From NCBI GenBank assembly GCA_018287875.1, contig JAGVVL010000025.1, positions 1,054,001 to 1,118,000 of the forward strand: a stretch of DNA of 64,000 nucleotides, read 5' to 3'. The notes beneath the pieces were generated by a model that saw only the letters and a list, made by a program, of their open reading frames with translations, was not told the DNA's origin and did not search any database. The stretch is from Nigrospora sphaerica. Lineage: Eukaryota > Ascomycota > Sordariomycetes > Amphisphaeriales > Apiosporaceae. Within the stretch, counting starts at the first letter, position 1. Each line of letters opens with the position of its first letter. Of this stretch, positions 34,701 to 45,651 are shown piece after piece. Both the position numbers and the translations under genes were made by a program.

Positions 34701-37444
34701 CACCCGCGACCTGGTTCCCATCATCAACAACACCATCCTTTATACATTCAGTCTTGACGATACGACGAGCAAAAAGACGCTGACGGCCCCGTTGCAGCCT
34801 GCAGCCAAATATTTCATTGATAGTTTCGTCGCTTCGTCTGCGGGAAACCTTCGGATCCAACCCCTCTTGGCGACGCTTGTCGACGCCACGCAATGGCCCG
34901 GAAGCACCATCTACGCCAATGAGCTTAAGGCGCTGGCCGATCGCACGAGTGCCGTTCTGGATCTGGCCACGACGCTCGTCAGGGTCGCCAACACTTCCGA
35001 CTCGTCATCCACGACCATCGAGTTGCAACTCTTCAAGGCCACGCCTTTTGTGGCCAGGGTGGGTGCCGTGAATGACCAATTCCGACGTGCCGCCATCGCG
35101 CTTCTCGAGGCTCTCGTCGTGAGTGCTGGCAAAGCCACCAGCGAACCCCTTTCACTTCTTGGCTATCTCGGCCCACAAATATCCCGCGCATTCCTGCAGT
35201 TCCTTTCGATACTGGACCGGCCATTCGATCAAGCCGAAGAAGTGACGACCATCTGGCGGTTCTTTTCTACCATTATAAGGAACCGACAGCAGTGGATGGC
35301 CAACTGCCTGCTTACTGGGAAGACGCCCCGCGATGCCAGGAACAGCCATGACAACAAGGCCTCCGACGCCTCACCCGAATCGATCCTCACGGCTGCGCTC
35401 GATCGACTTTCTGCCATCTCGTCAATACCCTCGTCGGAGGCCTTGGCGATCCTGGATTTTGTCACCTCGGCCCAAAATTACTGGCCATGGACCATCTTCA
35501 GCCTTCAGAAGAACAATGCATTCCTGGCTGCGTTGCGCAGCTATGTACGCAAGCTGAAGCCATCGAGCACGACTGCAAAAACGAGTGTTCTGCAGGCCTG
35601 CGACGAGGCTCGGCTTGCCGCTTACATCGCCGAGACGTTTGCCATGCAGCTTTTCCACCTTCGCCAAATGGGCCAGGCCGACGCTTTGGCCAAGGACCTG
35701 GCGCAAGATCTCGATTATTATCTCCGAGAGGGTGTACTCGTTTCGGGGTACAACAACTCCCTGCACGCGAATTTCGCAAAGAACTTCGGCAAGCAGTACC
35801 CGGGCTGCAGTTTAGACAACTTCAAGCGCACTCTCCTCGAGCCGCGGGCGCTTGGCACCGATTACTACTACGCGTTGAAGTTTGCGGATAGGATGCTGCG
35901 ATTTGATTCGGGCTGGAAGGGACCACGAAACAACGGCTTTAAGAGCGAAATGGAAAATGCTAACAGCAACCTGTCCCTCGTGGACGCCCAAATCGTAAGT
36001 CCCGTCATGGCAGTAGCTTTTATTCGCAGAACTAACGGACCGCTAGGCTCTCTTCCGCGCGTGGGAATTCCTGCTGATCGAGCTGAGTAACTGCTTGCCG
36101 CAACACGACGCGCTGAAGAAGCAGTCGCTCCAGGTTGCCGAGCAGTGCCTCGAAGCAAATCAAGCGAACCAGGGGCACGAGCAGATTTTTGAGCGATTGA
36201 CGGAATCCCGCGTAGACCTGGCACTCATGCTCGTCCAGAGGGTCGTGAACAATTCGCCCTCGGCCGGCGACGTGGCCCAGCTCCTATCGTCGTTGTGGGC
36301 AACCATCAGCAGCATCCAGGATCCGTACGGCCAAGAGAACATTGGTCTCCACCGTACACTCCTCAAACTCCTTTACGTGACCCTACGGGCCCAAGTGCGG
36401 GCTTTGGAACCGCAGTCGAAGAGTGCTGTCGACAAGCGGGCCGTCGAAAACTCGACGGCGACAGTGTTCCAGGCCGTGCTAAGCATCCTCGACCAGACGG
36501 TCGCCAAGGGATTCCGCACGGTTGCGTCTCTGGTTCACGACTCGGAGGCGACCGTGTTTCCCGAGGATCTCGCCATCTTGACGGCCATCATGCAGGCGTG
36601 CCTGTGCATTCCCGGCATCAACCAAAGCCAGACGCAGATTCTTAACATCATGGCGTCACACGACGCCGTGCACGTAGCCGTGTCGCTGTACTCATGGTCG
36701 GACAAGCTGGCGGAGAAGGGCGACCCTGTCTACGGCGAGCTCGCGCTGCTTTTCCTGCTGGAGCTCTCGGCGCTTCCGGTGGTGGCGGAGCAGTTGGCAT
36801 GCGACGGCCTGCTCAACCACATCACGTCGGCCAGCCTAGCTGCCTACTTCGACCGACCCAACGTGTCGCCGTTCGCCGAGACGGTGGGGCCACAGCGCTG
36901 CTACAGCATCTGGGCCAAGGCTGTGGTGCCGCTGCTGCTCAACATCCTGATGGCGCTGGGGCAGACCATCGCGCCCGAGGTGGCGTACGTGCTGAACCAG
37001 TTCCCGACGTTGATGCGGAACAGCGTGGCACGGTTTGAGGCGCCGGGGGCGTCGCGCACAACGCAGCTGGTGACGCGCGGCGGCCGTGGCGGCCACCACT
37101 ACGCGAGCAGTAGCACCTTCATCACGCTGCTGGCCGTGACCGAGATCCACTCGCTGGCACTCATGACGCGGGTGCTGGGGGCGCTGCGGGCTAACCACGG
37201 CGCGCGCGACACGCCCGAGGTCGAGTGGGACGCGGCGGCGCTGCTCGAAAACGTCGAGTTCTGGCTGAGCAGCCGGAAGATTCTGCGCGAGCGCCTCGTG
37301 CCCCTCGGGCCCCGCGAGGCCGAGTGGAAGGCCCTTCGGCCCAGCGAAGCGGGGCGCGCCCGCGGCCACGAGAGCCGGCTAGAGGAGAAGGTCGTCGACC
37401 AGCTTGAGGAGGTCCGCCAAGTCCTCTCTGAGGGTCTGGAGTGA
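31770..37444 (+). CDS. nup188: nucleoporin Nup188
   Basis: Three exons, 31770-31843, 31911-35994 and 36047-37444, encode 1851 aa, close to the roughly 1850 aa known for the Chaetomium protein. The introns are 67 and 52 nt with TGACTGAC and ACTAAC branch sites. The N-terminus (CLQG...SWRLVATAL) and the helical-repeat solenoid fit Nup188, a scaffold nucleoporin of the inner ring that binds Nic96. Residues about 665-735 form the inserted SH3-like beta domain that distinguishes Nup188 from its relative Nup192. The C-terminal region is again helical and ends in a charged coil. The first coding exon is short (24 codons plus two bases), and the second frame would otherwise start at an implausible ATG within the intron. 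I choose Nup188 over Nup192 mainly on the N-terminus and SH3-like insert. Confidence 0.9.
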
Positions 37445-38200
37445 GCGAACCCAGCAGGGGATGGACAGGGCGGGTGTGTAAGGCCTTACCCGCCAGCCCG
37501 CAGCCGTTGCCACGGTAAGGCTGACGGCACATGGCCGAGGTAAGGGCGAAGAAAGGAGGGCTCCCGCATGGAGTTTGCGGCGTTTCTGTCGAGTTTTCCC
37601 CAGCGGGCGTGCGAGGTAGACAGCACCAAGCAGAAGCAGCACCAATCTCTCCCCGACTCATTACGGGGCCATATTGCTAGGAGTTGAAATGGTGATTTTT
37701 TTAATACTTCTTTGCCTTTACGCCCATACCGAGACAAGTATGTCCTATATATGAGATATGAGGCGGCGACCACCGCAAGGCCTCGTTTGACCCTGGGATG
37801 GAAGTCTTGTTTTTTTTCCGAGAAATGCCAAACGGACTGAGTGGACTTGCTATCCTAGCCCCCAACATTATACAGGCCAATATGGGAACTCCGTTGACAC
37901 TACGGGTGTCAATGATGGCCCATGTGCCACGGCCTCGTTCGTGGGTTGTAGCGGTTGCGTATGCAAGTCGTTACCCATCCCCGACCACGACCTGCCGACA
38001 GTTCCATCTTGTTCGCCATCCGCTAGTCGTCCACCATCGTACAGGCTTCTTGGCTGCGATCACCGGACTTGGGGTTTTCGTCCATCACCCTCTCGCTGCG
38101 AGTTTTGGGCGAGACGAGTTTCGGGCGCCGAAAACCCACACGAAAGAACAAGGCGGGGATCGGGACCGGGTGGTAAGTAATAGTAGGATTTGGGGGGTTT
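37445..38200. other. convergent intergenic region
   Basis: NUP188 and TIM9 end on opposite sides of this stretch. It holds their 3' UTRs. T runs near 37695-37700 and 37810-37818 are candidate 3'-end elements. No gene is seen. Confidence 0.6.
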
Positions 38201-38714
38201 TTATCGCGGCTGCTGCTGGGCGCCCATGGCGGCGTTGTGCTCCTGAAAGCGCTCGGCCAGGCGCTGCGACATGGCCATCTGCTTCTGGACACAGCGCGTG
38301 ACGCAGCCTTGCTCGCGCGTTGACAGCGACTTGGACGAGAAGTCATCGATGCACGAGATGAAGCAGTGATCGACAAGGTTGCTGAAGAGCTGTTTTCACG
38401 CACGCGGCCCCATGCCGCCGATTCGTCAGCAAAATTCCTTTAGTCCTCCGCCGCCGCCGCCGCCTCCGTCGCCGTCGTCGCCGTAGTCGTCGTCGTCGTC
38501 ATCGTGGGGGTGGAGGGGGTAAATAGTGCCGGACGGAAGGGGGAAAGGGCAATACTTACGCCCATAAACTCCTTCATCTGGCGCTTCTGCAGGCGCTGCT
38601 CCAGCTCGCGCTGCTCCGCGTTGTTAAGTCTGCCGAGCGAGGAAGACGAGGTTAGCTGGGGGAGCCGGCACAAGAGCTCGCGGCGGCGGGTTGTACGTAC
38701 CCCATGCCGTCCAT
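38201..38714 (-). CDS. tim9: mitochondrial intermembrane-space chaperone Tim9
   Basis: Three minus-strand exons, 38714-38701, 38629-38560 and 38389-38201, encode 90 aa. The introns are 71 and 170 nt with GTACGT/CAG and GTAAGT/CAG ends. The protein has the twin CX3C motif of small Tim proteins (CFISC and CVTRC) separated by 15 residues. The LFSNLVDHC start of the core helix and the [13 protein letters not shown] end match Tim9 rather than Tim8, 10 or 13. Tim9 forms a hexamer with Tim10 in the intermembrane space and escorts hydrophobic precursors to the inner-membrane TIM22 and outer-membrane SAM complexes. The first exon has only four codons and two bases, so automated annotation could easily miss it. 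The downstream neighbour NUP188 is convergent. Confidence 0.93.
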
Positions 38715-38927
38715 GATTGCTGTTTTTTTGTTTCCGCTTGCGCGTGCGTAGCGTACAAAGGGGGAGGAGTTGGTCGACGGTGGCGGGTGGAGAGGAGGAG
38801 AGAGAAAGAGTTGGTAGTGGAAGAAGCTTCAGGGAACGTGTGGAGGGGAGAGAAGCTCGGTTCGGAGAGGTATGATGCCAATTGATGATGATGCAGCCGC
38901 TTGAAAAGTTGCAATTGCGGACATGAA

Positions 38928-38957
38928 CTACCTACATACCTACATAGGTACGTACCT
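38928..38957. repeat. clustered TACCTA/TAGGTA palindromic elements
   Basis: Five overlapping copies of TACCTA, TACATA or their complement TAGGTA occur about 215 bp upstream of the TIM9 start. The same motif family recurs in other intergenic regions of the window. Confidence 0.7.
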
Positions 38958-39131
38958 CTTACTAGTGTAGGAAGTAGCTACATTATATGTACTTGGACTC
39001 GCCAGCACTGAATGTGACGCTTGCCAGCATGGAAAAGTACCCTCATGTACCTATAAGCTTCCCACCGCCCACTGGAAGCTTTTCCCTCAGCAGTGAGCTG
39101 CACCTGAATTGGGCGGACTGCGCTGGGGCCG

Positions 39132-39159
39132 TATGTATGTACGTATGTATGTACGTATG
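39132..39159. repeat. GTAT/GTAC tetranucleotide microsatellite
   Basis: Seven units of GTAT with GTAC interruptions in non-coding DNA. Confidence 0.85.
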
Positions 39160-39772
39160 TTTTATTATCGCGGTATTGGGACTGTGTCCCGCCTCCCGAG
39201 GGGGCATGTGGCGTGCGAGAGTCCATCTATATGCAAAGATTGCATTGTGATGTCCCGCATACCTAGCCCAGTGGCAACCTGATGTTCGAACCGCATCCGT
39301 GGCTACTCCGTGCGAGCCCGTTCTCGGTGAAAGTGTCGAGGCCAATCTGGGCCGTGGTAGGTGGGTTGTACGTGCTTAAGCACGGTACGTCGAGGTCGTG
39401 GGACTCGGTGGGTTTGTCGAGGTCAATAGTGACCAGATGGGTTGTGTCGTGTGAGCTTGTGCTCGAAGTCGAGGTCGGTGCCGACCATTGCAACAAGGTC
39501 CGCCAAGACAACTGCAGTGTAACGCCTTGCCCAGGGCAGATTTTTTTTTTCCGAGGTGACAGACTGCGCAGTTATAGATGCAGCTTGGCTTCTCAGGCGT
39601 CGGCCACATAAGTGGCATCGTTTGTATTCCGGCACCCGACACTTCGCAGCACCCTCCACAGTTTGGAATGAACTGGCACGGCGAGGCGCTCCTTCTCGCG
39701 GCCTCTCTTTATTCTACCCTCAGCGAGCGGGGCCACTGCGTTCGGGTAGCCGTCGTGCCTTTCGCTTATTAG

Positions 39773-40273
39773 TTACGCCTTCTAGATGCGCTTTATAGCC
39801 TCGGTGAGGCTAACATCGTTATTGTCGGTATTAGCCTATACGAATTCGAGACCAAGAGTGGCTACGTTAAGACCCCACTCAAAAAGCTTACGTGCCTTAA
39901 GATGTTTACTATTAGGAACGTGGTAGATAAGGGTAAACTGGAAACCTATATGGCTGTGGACGAGGATAGTGGCGCACAGTAAGGCAGCTATACTGGGGTT
40001 AAGAGACCCGGCAGCGAAAGGAGCAACGGTCGGGGGCACCAGGCCGGCCGAAAGCAGACGCTCGAAAGTCCAGTGGTAAGAGCCGTGAGACGGGCTAGGA
40101 CCGGGGACCGGGGCGGGATCGTTCACGGTTCCCTTAATCACCTCTAAGACATAGAATACGAGTTGGCGTGCTGATAACAGCGTCAGCGGGAGGTTTCGCG
40201 AAGCACTCACGCGGTCCGGGGGGCAAAAGGCTTCTCCTAGCGGTGGTGTGGAAAGCAGTAAGGCGGGACGCAT
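39773..40273 (-). pseudogene. decayed copy of succinate dehydrogenase membrane anchor (CybS/SdhD-like)
   Basis: On the minus strand the segment from about 40170 to 39773 reads as fungal SdhD. It contains TVNDPAPVP, then GSYHWTFERLLSAGL, PFAAGSLNP, HSHIGFQ and FEWGLN. The C-terminus aligns position by position with the family end (NDV.LTEAIKRIWKA), but a TAG replaces a residue in the last membrane span, and the final Trp codon is TAG (39783-39785 region). The conserved Asp-Tyr after the HSHIGFQ helix is also lost. A possible first exon starts at 40273, with a GTGAGT...CTGAC...TCAG intron. TpA dinucleotides are abundant, and TGG to TAG fits C-to-T change on one strand, as RIP produces. It is presumably a second copy, with the working gene elsewhere. 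A truncated functional paralogue cannot be fully excluded. Confidence 0.78.
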
Positions 40274-40993
40274 CTTTAAAAGCGCTCCGCATGGCTTACT
40301 GGGTGAAGCTGCAGGCCGGGGAGACGGCAGTGGCCGTCGGGCGTGAGGCGGCGGCGAGAGCCGTCTATCGCAGCAACGTTGGGCGCAAAATAGAAGCCAT
40401 GTCTCGCTATGGATTAGGGTGATTGGGGGGGGGGGGAGGAGTAGGAGGACCGTCGTGGCTGGCGACAGTATGTGCAGGTCCACTGTGCTCTCCACGGCTT
40501 CCGCTACTGCCTCTGCTGCAGCTGCTCCATGGCTCTTCGGCAATACGGTTTCAATATGGAAGGTTGGTCCCAGTCGCTGGCGAGGGTACGGATTGCTGGG
40601 GCCGTATGGGTCTTTTCTGGCCTGGTCGACTTTATCGATATCATGGTGATAAGATAGCGCACAAGTCACAACCACTTCTGATTGGATAAAAGCCCCTGTC
40701 GGTCCCTTTTTCGCGGGGCCGCCAGTCAAGCGGCCCTCCGCTTTTTTGGTCGCAAAGAAAAAAAGTTCGGGATTGCGCTGCAGTTCGCCCTTAGAGAAAG
40801 AGGCAGACAGACGATTTGCGGCACTGGGACAACAGTCAGGACCGACACCAACCCATCATTGCTTGTACAAACTTCCTATACCGCCCACGACCAGGAGGCC
40901 CTTTTCGTCCCCTCCTTCAACAACAACAAAACAGACAAAAGTCACCCTCTCGTCCCCGAAAAAGCAGCAACAACCACACAACCACCGCCCACC
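40274..40993. other. intergenic region upstream of MRT4
   Basis: This region holds the MRT4 promoter and leader, including the CA-rich stretch at 40920-40990 just before the start, common in highly expressed fungal genes. A G run lies at 40424-40436. No gene is seen. Confidence 0.55.
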
Positions 40994-41888
40994 ATGCCCA
41001 AGTCCAAAAGAAACAGAACCGTCCACATGACGCAGGTCTCCAAGAAGACGCGCGAGCATAAGGACAAGCTGCTCGAGAACATCCGCGATGCCATTCCGGA
41101 CTACCAGCACATTTTCGTCTTCAGCATCGAGAACATGCGGAATACCCACCTGCAGGAGCTGCGCAAAGAGTTGAACGATAGCAAGTACGTCCCTCTTTCT
41201 CCCCCTCCCTCCCTCGCTCTCCTCCTGGCTCCCGGACTCCCGCCCATTGCTCTCCCTCTCTCTTCCTCTCCGCCCCCCTATCCCCGCACTCTAAGCGCAC
41301 CGGCGACTGACGGAAGCCTTGCCTCCCCCGTCTAGAATCTTCCTCGGCAAGACGACGCTCATGACGCGGGCGCTGGGGCGGACGCCCGAGGACAGCGCGG
41401 CCGAGGGCCTGCACAAGCTGTCGCGGCACCTGCACGGGACGGCGGGCCTGCTGCTGACGAACCGGGAGCCGGCGGCAGTGCTGGAGCACCTGGCGGCGGT
41501 GACGGCGGCCGACTTTGCGCGGGCGGGGGCGACGGCGCCGCGCGCCTTCGCCATCCCCGCCGGCCCCGTCATGTCGACGGGCGGCGAGGTGCCGGCCGAG
41601 CACGACGTGCCGCTCGGCCACACGCTCGAGCCCGAGCTGCGCCGCCTCGGCGTGCCCACGCGCATGGTGCGCGGCCGCATCGTCCTCGGCGAGGAGGACG
41701 GCACCGGCGCCGCCCACCAGGTCTGCCGCGCCGGCGACGTCCTCGACTCCCGCCAGACCCGCCTCCTCAAGCTCTTCAGCGTCTGCCTCAGCGAGTTCAC
41801 CGTCGCCGTCCGCGCCTACTGGTCCGCCGCCACCGGCGAGGTCAAGGTCGTCGACCCCGACGCCGGCATGGACGAGTCGGCCGCGTGA
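40994..41888 (+). CDS. mrt4: ribosome assembly factor Mrt4
   Basis: Two exons, 40994-41184 and 41336-41888, encode 247 aa. The 151-nt intron has a GTACGT donor, a CTGAC branch site and a CTAG acceptor. The start MPKSKRNRTVHMTQ, the strand HIFVFSIENMRN and the IFLGKTTLMTRALG segment after the junction are typical of Mrt4. Mrt4 is a nuclear paralogue of ribosomal protein P0 (uL10). It occupies the stalk-base site of pre-60S particles and is exchanged for P0 during maturation. The C-terminus ends near DAGMDES and lacks the acidic P-protein tail, as expected. The second exon has a strong GC bias at third positions. The start is in CACCATGCC. The gene converges on the U1-70K gene. Confidence 0.95.
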
Positions 41889-43543
41889 GACCGAGGACGC
41901 ACAAAAGGGGGCAAGGAAGAGAAGCGCGGGGCAGGGGTTGGTGCTGGGGAGAGGGATGGGGGGGGGGGGGGGGGAGAGAGGGAAGGTGGAAGCAGGACGG
42001 GGGGTCCGGGGTGTGGGCGCAACACGACCGTTCCATCACGGCAGCCTCCCCCCTCCTCTCAAACACCCAACGCAGATGCTCATTGATGCATACATGCAAG
42101 ATATCCCCCGCTACTACAGAGTCGGTCGGTCGATATACCACACCACACAACGTTTTGATGGGGGTTCTGTCTGGTTTTCAGGGCTTGAACGGCGTTCCGG
42201 TAGATGTGGAAAGAAAAAGAAATCAAATCCAGGGGGAAACACTTTTATTCATCGTACCAAACGGATTCCGGCGAATCCGTAACCGCCGCTGCCGCCTCTA
42301 CACACGCTCCTGTTCGATGCCATGCCTTCTTACGTTTATCAGGTGACGCCGGCGGCCAAAGAGTGGCCCAGCGGCTCCGTCGCTGTAATGAAGCATGTAC
42401 ATCGGCACCCTCGACCGACGTCGCCTGCGGAACTCGTGTCCTGTTTACACCAAACAGCCCGCCGCCCTTCGGGTCCGTATCGTACCTGGGGCAGGTAAGC
42501 CGAGGATAGGGAAGTGGGAGTCCGGGGATGGACAAGAGCAAAGTGTGGAGGCGGCTCCTTATTGCAAGAACATCTAGGGGCGGTGGCGACGGCCAGCCCA
42601 AAAAGCCCCTGCTGCTTGGAAGCGAGTCGGCCCGAAATACTATACTTAAGAACCCAACGTAGTACCTACTTACTCTTACACGACATGCCATGGGCGGCAA
42701 GGGGAACACATGCCCTACCAGTCAGAAAGCGCCGCTCCTTATAGTGTATGTCGGTGGAACCGTGGTGATGGTAGGTGGTGGGTGGTGGTGAAAGCGGAGC
42801 GACAAGTTTGCGCCGGGTTCGCCCGCAAGCAAATAGAGAGGCAAGCCAATCCACAGCACATGGCACGCAGGCACGCAGACACGTACACACACCTACACGT
42901 AGTGCATCCTCGCTCTCCTTACCTCCGGCCACATTCTCGTACCGAAGCGGGAGGAGGCCCCAGGCGGCCCCTTTGCCAAGGAGCCCGATACAAAGCCCGC
43001 CGCTCGCACTTCCCGCCTCCCGCCATGCTTGCACGCGTACATCTGAACAAAGAAACAAAAATTGCTATATTACCTGTCCCTTGCTTGGCAGTGTGCTCTG
43101 GCTCGGTGACTCCTGGCCAGGTCCCAGGTCAGGTAGCCGTCTGTCATCGTCGCGCCTCGGCGACGTGAATGGCGGAATGGGCAGGCTCGGTATCCGAACA
43201 AGTGTTGGCTGAGAGCAGGATATAGGGGTAGTCCTGGTTTTTATGGGCCGTTGGGGTGTAGATTGATAGGTATCAAGCATGGCTGTGAAGAGTCCATCTT
43301 GGGCGGTTTTACCTTCAGTACTGCGATGCGTGGAGCGTGTTCCGTTCGGTATGTACTTGGAGCTGGTTTTGGGCCGTCTTCTTACCCTTGCTTACCCCTG
43401 GTGACAAAAGGGAGAAGGAAAGTCGAAGATGGATTGGGCGGGGGTGTGTGGAGGCGTTATATGTGTGAAGACAGAAGATACCCACCGCCGAGACAACAGG
43501 CGTAAAGCGCACGCGCGCAAGTGGCCTCGAATAAGAAGCGAGA
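41889..43543. other. convergent intergenic region, 1.65 kb
   Basis: Between the stops of MRT4 and the U1-70K gene. A G-rich run lies at 41956-41974, and a TACCTACTTACT element at 42663-42674. The open frames are short and lack domains. The 3' UTRs alone would not fill it, but no other gene is evident. Confidence 0.5.
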
Positions 43544-45067
43544 TTAGTAGCGACGCAACTTCCTGGGGTCTTCGTAGCCTCCTTCGTATCCGCGTTTTCG
43601 GCTGTCGTCCTCGCGAGATCGGTCGTAGTCGCGGTACTCCCTGCCTCCGCGAACGGGCTCGTAGTTGGCATTGGCACCTCCACCGCCGCCGCTGCCGCCG
43701 CCTCGTCGGTCACGGTCGCCGAACCTGCCTCCACCATCACGTCCGCCCGACCTGTCGTCATATGAGCGGCCACCTCGGTCATACCCACCACCGTCGCGAC
43801 CGTCGCGGTCTCGGTCACCGGGGCCGCCACTGCGGCCGCCGTAGCCAGGACCTGCGGGTGCGTTAGGAGGAGCGCCGTAGCCATTCTGGGGACCAAATCC
43901 ACGATCCCGACCGCCACCACCACCACCACCACCACCACCAAAGCCGCCGCCGCGGAAACCACGGTCGCCGCCGCGGAAGCCACCGCCGCGGCCACGGCCA
44001 CCCTGGAACCCTCCCCGGAAGCCATCCCGGCCGCCGAAGTCCCGGCCGCCGAAGCCGCCGCCGAAGCCACCAGGGCCCGAGGGACGTGGAGGCGCGGCTT
44101 TGGTGTAGCCTCGCCCGCCGAGTCCGCCGCCGAGGCGGCGAGGTCGCCACCCCTTGACGGTTCGGCCCCTCTCAACGTCGACCTTGATGCGGCGGTCCTT
44201 AATCCGGATGCCATCGCAGCCATCAAGAGCAGCTAATCACAGTGCGCAGCAATGCGCAATTGTCAGTAAAGCCTTACCATCATCTCATACCTTGGCTACA
44301 TGACGGATGAAGGGGGGATGGGGGCGAGATAGGCAAGCTTGAGGGCCAGATCTCGGGTGAGGGACATGGTATTTCGGAAGGAATCAGTGGCGGGTTACCT
44401 CTCATGTCTTTCTCACGCTCGAATACAACAAAGGCATATCCACGATGAGGCTTCTTCTTCTTGTTGGGCTTTTCGTGGGCATGGGTATCGGTGATGATAC
44501 GGATCTAGAAAAGCGCCAGTTAGCCTGAGAGTTGGCCTGCGGTGCTTCGCTAAGCGCGGCGGGGGCCCAGGGCAGAAACGTACGCGCTCGATGGGACCAA
44601 ACCGGCCAAACTCTCTCTCGAGGTCGCTCTCGGTCGCGTCGTAGCTGAGGCGCGCGACAACCAGGGTCTTGAAGGGGTCGCCGCGGATGTTGGGGTCCTC
44701 GTTTGGCTTATCTGCAGGAAGCCCCCAGTCAGTATACCACGGTCCTCCTGCCACAGGAAACCGAGGAAGAAACGGCGTCATGCAAACGACACGGGGAGGA
44801 CGTACAGATTAGGGGGGCTTGAGTGATTTTGGCCTCCTGCTGCGCCTTCTTCTCCAGCTTCTTGCGATCGCGCATCTGCAGCCAGCTCTCGGTGGGGGCG
44901 TAGCCGTCGTTGTCCTTGTACGCGTGAAGGGCGGGGAGGAAGTCGGCGACGCCCGAGACGGCGGCCGTCTTGCGCGCCTGGGGCGGCTGGTCGGTATGTT
45001 CAACCCATCGTAGGGGCGGGCGCGGCGCAAAGAGCGCCAGCAGCTGGGGGGGCAGCTTGTCCGTCAT
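43544..45067 (-). CDS. U1 snRNP 70 kDa protein (U1-70K)
   Basis: Four minus-strand exons, 45067-44806, 44711-44584, 44504-44399 and 44232-43544, encode 394 aa. The introns are 94, 79 and 166 nt. The third has a weak GTAACC donor. The N-terminal region ([15 protein letters not shown]) is the U1-specific segment found before the RRM. The RRM covers about 102-182, with RNP2 LVVARL (104-109) and RNP1 RGYAFVVF (151-158). [12 protein letters not shown] follows, which is diagnostic of U1-70K. The last 180 residues are Gly/Arg/Asp-rich with RGG- and RD-type repeats and a run of eight or more Gly. The protein binds stem-loop I of U1 snRNA and helps define 5' splice sites in the nucleus. The start codon is shared with a divergent space to mL43. 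Confidence 0.95.
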
Positions 45068-45108
45068 GGCGTGGGAGCGGGCGCGGGCTGTGGGTGGCGG
45101 GCTCAATC

Positions 45109-45141
<33 letters not shown>

Positions 45142-45651
45142 CGTCGTCGCTCGTCGCGGTCCGGAGAGGTGGCCCCAAACTGGCAGGGAACGACAGGCGC
45201 GGCTGACGTGACCCGGTGCGAGGCGGCTCGTCGAGAGACGCGGATAAAGAAGTGGCGGATAGGTTATGGATGGCGGATGGATGGCCCAAGGCGAGGCGAG
45301 ACAATGGACAGCGGGTACGGGGATGTCTGTAGGGAATGCAGTTGATCGCGATGGGCCATTTGGAGCTTCGAGAAATTGTTCATGCCAGTGCCAGCCAGCG
45401 AAAGCAGGCAAGCTCAGCCTGCGTGCCACTGCCCGATGGCGCCTAGCGCCGCGATTTGCCAGCCGCTAAGCTTGGTTGGCCCTAGCGCACCTGCCGCCGG
45501 AATCCCTGTGCGTATTCGCTCCGTCCCGGCCTGGGCCGCGAGCCGTGGCTGCAGCTGCCAAAAAGTCTGGCGACAGCTTCAACATTGTATCGGGACTGAG
45601 GCGCCTGTCGTGATCCTGTCCGTCTGTCCCCGTGTCCGCAGAACCGCCAAC
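45068..45651. promoter_or_regulatory. divergent promoter region of U1-70K and mL43 genes with CAG repeat
   Basis: The start codons are 584 bp apart and divergent. A (CAG/CTG) tract of about ten units at 45110-45140 lies within 45-75 bp upstream of the U1-70K start, probably in its 5' leader. Confidence 0.6.
45110..45140. repeat. (CAG)n microsatellite
   Basis: About ten perfect AGC/CAG units precede the U1-70K start; on that gene's strand the repeat reads CTG. Confidence 0.9.

Larger units (their letters stand above)
38715..39772. other. TIM9 upstream region with TACCTA and GTAT repeats
   Basis: The TIM9 promoter region includes overlapping TACCTA/TAGGTA elements at 38928-38957 and a GTAT/GTAC tetranucleotide tract at 39132-39159. 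A T run lies at 39541-39550. Two plus-strand frames (39282-39611 and 39578-39772) have no family match and abut the sdhD relic, so they may be parts of a degenerate segment. Confidence 0.5.

Noticed and set aside
31770..37444. Nup192 as identity of the large nucleoporin
   Set aside because: The SWRLVATAL N-terminus and the SH3-like insert near residue 700 fit Nup188 better.
38501..38720. CRISPR-like or direct-repeat arrays near TIM9
   Set aside because: The apparent repetition is a GTC/GAC trinucleotide run inside the TIM9 second intron, not a spaced array.
39282..39772. Two plus-strand frames beside the sdhD relic
   Set aside because: No domain recognised; they may belong to the same degenerate segment but cannot be supported as genes.
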